Source of the DNA: Alkalihalobacillus sp. YIM B00296
GTDB lineage: Bacteria; Bacillota; Bacilli; Bacillales; Fictibacillaceae
Direction: 5' to 3'
Length of the DNA stretch: 64,000 nucleotides
Assembly: GCF_020179385.1 (NCBI RefSeq)
Contig: NZ_JAIBLJ010000007.1
Location: forward strand, 62,001 to 126,000
Positions 61,232 through 64,000 of this stretch are shown here, in pieces. A program made the translations under genes and the position numbers. Each line of letters starts with the position of its first letter. Position 1 is the stretch's first letter. Below the pieces are notes generated by a model. The model was not told where the DNA came from. It saw only the letters and a list, made by a program, of their open reading frames with translations, and did not search any database.

Positions 61232-61555
61232 CTGTCTTTCCCCCGATTAATGTTTTGTTTCTTCTATCATGAACATTTACAAGTCAGATATTCTTCAGGA
61301 CTTCTAACATAGTATTTTGAAATGATGTTTTATAAGATGTTCAAAATGAATACGAATCAGAAACATCACCGGTACTAGTACGTCCTGTACGCCGCAGGAC
61401 CGGTAGCCCGAGTAACAATCACTGCCTAAAAACGCCACGTCCTGTGACAACGGCAGTACTAGCACTTCCTGTGCGTCGGAAATCCGCTGTTTATCATTCG
61501 TCAAGTTTGAACTTCCTATTAAGAAGAGGCGGGGTTCCCCCCACCTCTCACAAAT
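61232..61555. repeat. Repeat-filled gap in place of ylqD (dispersed repeat, copy B)
   Basis: B. subtilis has ylqD between ylqC and rimM; here 324 nt hold no gene. 61360-61500 carries two cores, ACTAGTACGTCCTGTACGCC (61374-61393) and ACTAGCACTTCCTGTGCGTC (61458-61477), with CCTGTGACAACG between them and TTTATCA...TTTGAACTTC at the end, matching copy A at 39830. The open frame of 66 codons across it is a by-product. The khpA terminator is at 61524-61549. Confidence 0.75.
61524..61549 (-). terminator. Terminator after khpA
   Basis: GAGGTGGGG and CCCCGCCTC with a GAA loop region, followed by TTCTTAAT on the minus strand, just after the khpA stop. Confidence 0.75.
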
Positions 61556-61783
61556 TCAAACAATCTCTAAGTTTATCTTCTTACTTTCATTGATCCCAGC
61601 AGCATTGATCACTGTCCGGATCGCTTTAGCGATACGACCTTGCTTTCCGATCACCTTTCCCATGTCTTCACTGTTGACACTGAGCTGATAGGTGACCATG
61701 CTGCTCGTTTCAACTTCCTCTATGCGTACATCGTCTGGGTGATCGACAAGAGCCTTAACAATCGTTTCGATTAACTCTTCCAT
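61556..61783 (-). CDS. khpA: KH-domain RNA-binding protein KhpA (YlqC)
   Basis: 75-residue single KH domain protein (MGKVIGKQGRIAKAIR with the GxxG loop near 45-53), partner of KhpB/EloR in several Firmicutes, affecting RNA fate and cell elongation. Starts 17 nt after rpsP. Confidence 0.95.
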   Translation of the reverse strand: MEELIETIVKALVDHPDDVRIEEVETSSMVTYQLSVNSEDMGKVIGKQGRIAKAIRTVINAAGINESKKINLEIV

Positions 61784-61799
61784 ATCAGTCCCACCCTAC

Positions 61800-62072
61800 T
61801 TATTTTTGATTTTTTGCATTGTGAAGCTTTTCCATAAGTCCAGCGTCAGAGAAAAGGTTACGTACTGTGTCAGAAGGCTTTGCACCTTTCAACATCCAGT
61901 CTAATGCTTTCTCTTCGTCAATTTTAATATCAACTGGTTGAACGATTGGATTATAGTACCCAATTTCCTCGATAAAACGCCCATCACGAGGTGAACGAGA
62001 ATCTGCTACTACCAAACGATAAAATGGAGATTTTTTTGCTCCCATACGCTTTAAACGAATTTTTACTGCCAT
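61800..62072 (-). CDS. rpsP: 30S ribosomal protein S16
   Basis: 90 residues, [20 protein letters not shown] start, [19 protein letters not shown] near 24-42. Follows ffh by 71 nt; preceded by AGGAGG. Core 30S body protein. Confidence 0.97.
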   Translation of the reverse strand: MAVKIRLKRMGAKKSPFYRLVVADSRSPRDGRFIEEIGYYNPIVQPVDIKIDEEKALDWMLKGAKPSDTVRNLFSDAGLMEKLHNAKNQK

Positions 62073-62143
62073 ATCTATAATTCCTCCTAAAATTTTTGTG
62101 AGTTGTTTATTATCACGGTAATGTGTACCGGTTAAATCCTGAA

Positions 62144-63496
62144 TTACATGAATGGGAATTTCATGTTACCCATTCCACCTTTTTTCTTACCTTTTTGCAT
62201 ATTGGACATTTGTTTCATCATCTTTTTCATGTCCTCGAACTGTTTCAAGAGCCTGTTGACTTCTTGAACGGAACGACCGCTTCCTTTCGCGATACGTTTC
62301 TTTCGACTTGCGTTGATCGTTTCAGGATGGAGCTTTTCACCCTTTGTCATCGATTGGATGATCGCTTCAACATGATTTAGCTGTTTTTCGTCGACTTTTA
62401 CGTTCTTCAACTGCTTCATCTGACCTGCTCCTGGTAACATGCCCAAAAGCTCATCAAGTGGACCCATGCTTCTTACCTGTGTAAGCTGCTCCAGAAAATC
62501 ATCGAACGTGAAGCTCATCGTCCGCATCTTTTCTTCAAGCTCTTTCGCCTTTTTCTCATCTACGTTCGTCTGGGCTTTTTCAATAAGGGAAAGGACATCT
62601 CCCATTCCTAAGATCCTTGAAGACATACGTTCAGGATGGAAAGGCTCCAGCGCATCCAGCTTCTCACCCATACCGACGAACTTGATCGGCGTATCGGTCA
62701 CTGATTTGATTGACAACGCAGCTCCACCACGTGTATCTCCGTCCAGCTTTGTCAGGACAACACCGGTGAGCCCCAACTGCTCATGGAAACTCTCAGCAAC
62801 ATTGACTGCATCTTGACCGGTCATCGCATCGACGACTAACAGGATTTCATCGGGTTTTGCAATTTCTTTGATTTGAGCAAGCTCACCCATCAATCCTTCG
62901 TCAATATGCAATCGACCTGCCGTATCGATGATCACATAATCGTGATGCTCTTCTTTCGCTTTTGCGATTCCTTGCTTGGCGATTTCAACAGGACTTACAT
63001 CTGTACCAAGATCGAATACAGGCATACTAAGTTGTTTTCCTAGTGTCTGCAATTGGTTGATCGCAGCAGGTCTATATACGTCGGCTGCAACGAGCAACGG
63101 TTTCCGGTTATTCTTCTTTCTCAAGTGGTTGGCCAGTTTACCAGTTGACGTCGTCTTACCAGCCCCTTGAAGTCCTACCATCATGACGACTGTCGGTGGT
63201 TTGTTGGCAACAGCAATTTTGCTCTGTTCCCCACCCATCAGCGCTGTCAGTTCCTCGTTAACGACCTTGACGACCTGTTGGCCCGGTGTCAGACTTTCAA
63301 GTACCTCTTGTCCGATCGCTCTTTCTTTGACCTTTGCAACGAATTGCTTTACGACCTTAAAGTTGACGTCGGCTTCTAGTAACGCCAGTCGAACCTCTCG
63401 CATCATGACTTTAACGTCCGCTTCGGAAACTTTGCCTTTTCCACGAACCTTTTGAAGTGTTTGTTGAAGTCGGTCGGCTAAACCTTCAAATGCCAT
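62144..63496 (-). CDS. ffh: Signal recognition particle protein Ffh
   Basis: SRP54 GTPase that directs membrane and secreted proteins to FtsY/SecYEG. From [16 protein letters not shown] the product is 450 residues: N domain, G domain with G1 [15 protein letters not shown] near 106-120 and [12 protein letters not shown] near 247-258, and a Met-rich M domain ([17 protein letters not shown] near 335) ending in a Met/Gly/Lys tail. The frame is open upstream to 63742 but that part overlaps ylxM in another frame and is not coding. Co-transcribed with ylxM. Confidence 0.97.
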   Translation of the reverse strand: MAFEGLADRLQQTLQKVRGKGKVSEADVKVMMREVRLALLEADVNFKVVKQFVAKVKERAIGQEVLESLTPGQQVVKVVNEELTALMGGEQSKIAVANKPPTVVMMVGLQGAGKTTSTGKLANHLRKKNNRKPLLVAADVYRPAAINQLQTLGKQLSMPVFDLGTDVSPVEIAKQGIAKAKEEHHDYVIIDTAGRLHIDEGLMGELAQIKEIAKPDEILLVVDAMTGQDAVNVAESFHEQLGLTGVVLTKLDGDTRGGAALSIKSVTDTPIKFVGMGEKLDALEPFHPERMSSRILGMGDVLSLIEKAQTNVDEKKAKELEEKMRTMSFTFDDFLEQLTQVRSMGPLDELLGMLPGAGQMKQLKNVKVDEKQLNHVEAIIQSMTKGEKLHPETINASRKKRIAKGSGRSVQEVNRLLKQFEDMKKMMKQMSNMQKGKKKGGMGNMKFPFM

Positions 63497-63509
63497 AGAA
63501 TGCCGCCTC

Positions 63510-63839
63510 CTAATCCAATTTCTCGATACGATCGATCGTATCGAGCAACTCTTTCTGATTCTTTTCTTCAGCAATCTGTTGACACAATTCGGCCAAAAGC
63601 TGCTGCCTCGTCTGATACTTTCCGAGAAGTTCAAGCTTTGCTTCGTATTCTTCGAGCATTGATTCTGTTCGTTTGATGTTGTCGTATATTGCTTGGCGGC
63701 TAACTTCATACTGCTCGGCAATCTCTCCAAGGGAAAGGTCATCGAGATAATAAAGCGCCATATAATTCCGCTGTTTCGGAGTTAGAAGCGCATGATAAAA
63801 ATCAAACAATAGATTGACTCGTGTCGTTTTCTCAAGCAC
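63510..63839 (-). CDS. ylxM: YlxM/p13-like SRP-associated helix-turn-helix protein
   Basis: Small DNA/RNA-binding helix-turn-helix protein always paired with ffh; it stimulates SRP GTPase in streptococci. I use GTG at 63839 with AAGGGGTG 6 nt upstream, giving 109 residues starting [19 protein letters not shown] as in relatives; GTG at 63848 sits inside the ribosome site. Helix-turn-helix [20 protein letters not shown] near 36-55. First gene of the operon. Confidence 0.93.
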   Translation of the reverse strand: MLEKTTRVNLLFDFYHALLTPKQRNYMALYYLDDLSLGEIAEQYEVSRQAIYDNIKRTESMLEEYEAKLELLGKYQTRQQLLAELCQQIAEEKNQKELLDTIDRIEKLD

Positions 63840-63881
63840 TTTCTTCACCCCTTGTTAAGCGAAATGCCTTTACGATTAATC

Positions 63882-63910
63882 ATACTACACCCCACGAAAA
63901 TCTTTGTCAA
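63882..63910 (-). promoter_or_regulatory. Sigma-A promoter of the ylxM-ffh-rpsP operon
   Basis: Consensus TTGACA (63905-63910), 17-nt spacer and TAGTAT (63882-63887) on the minus strand, about 42 nt before the ylxM start. The best promoter in the window. The last 90 nt of the window beyond it hold no visible gene. Confidence 0.8.
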
Positions 63911-64000
63911 GTTTTTTTCTTAACATTGGATTTCAACCATTTTCCTCAAATGGTGAGGGTGTAATTTTACAACGAATATCGGTAAAAGCATCAAAAGTAT

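Noticed and set aside
61304-61504. 66-codon frame between khpA and rimM as a possible ylqD
   Set aside because: It is read from the dispersed repeat and shows no YlqD likeness.
63497-63742. N-terminal extension of ffh
   Set aside because: Overlaps ylxM out of frame; the standard Ffh start MAFEGL is at 63496.
1-64000. CRISPR arrays, tRNA or rRNA genes, prophage, defence systems
   Set aside because: I found no regular spacer-repeat array, no cloverleaf-like sequence and no phage or defence gene; the window is core chromosome.

Overview
The window is a core chromosomal segment of an endospore-forming, low-to-mid GC Bacillota of the family Bacillaceae. Gene order from ylxM-ffh (right edge) down to the spoIIIE/ymfC region (left edge) follows the Bacillus subtilis ylxM-ymfC segment almost gene for gene, and nearly every gene is on the minus strand, so the text below reads right to left. 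Spore formation is supported by dpaA/dpaB (dipicolinate synthase), spoIIIE, the mlpA-ymxH-dpaAB context and a small SASP-like gene. The intergenic repeats and gene set recall halophilic or alkaliphilic Bacillaceae, but I cannot name a genus.

Layout, right to left. (1) 63.9-57.0 kb: a consensus promoter, then ylxM, ffh, rpsP, khpA, a repeat-filled gap where B. subtilis has ylqD, rimM, trmD, rplS with its own promoter, lepB, rbgA, rnhB. (2) 57.0-55.3 kb: ylqG and ylqH, both broken by frameshifts. (3) 55.2-44.2 kb: a SASP-like gene, sucC-sucD, dprA, topA, trmFO, xerC, hslV, hslU, codY. (4) 44.1-41.0 kb: where B. subtilis has its roughly 30-gene fla/che operon there is only about 3 kb of debris: an IS3-like fragment, flhF and cheW pieces, a headless cheC, cheD with a nonsense codon, a sigD stub, then an intact 100-aa gene and intact swrB. 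(5) 41.0-31.1 kb: rpsB (own promoter and structured leader), tsf, pyrH, frr, uppS, cdsA, dxr, rseP, proS. (6) 31.0-18.3 kb: polC, rimP, nusA, rnpM (ylxR), ylxQ, infB, ylxP, rbfA, truB, ribC, rpsO. (7) 18.1-6.6 kb: pnpA, ylxY, mlpA, ymxH, dpaA, dpaB, asd, dapG, dapA, (rnjB absent), tepA, ylzJ. (8) 6.4-0 kb: spoIIIE, a GntR/UTRA regulator, a BMP-type lipoprotein and the ATPase of its ABC transporter, cut by the window edge.

The genes form familiar modules: ribosome and translation factors, SRP targeting, isoprenoid and phospholipid precursors (uppS, cdsA, dxr), replication (polC, topA), aspartate-to-diaminopimelate-to-dipicolinate metabolism (asd, dapG, dapA, dpaAB) and nutrient regulation (codY).

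The strongest biological signal is loss of flagella and chemotaxis. The fla/che operon has collapsed, and the unlinked ylqG and ylqH (ylqH resembles the C-terminal domain of the flagellar export protein FlhB) are also broken. This co-decay points to a flagellar role for YlqG and YlqH. Other points of interest are a two-state fold possible in the rpsB leader, an 18-nt and 72-nt nested repeat inside infB, and families of dispersed intergenic repeats and compound terminators.
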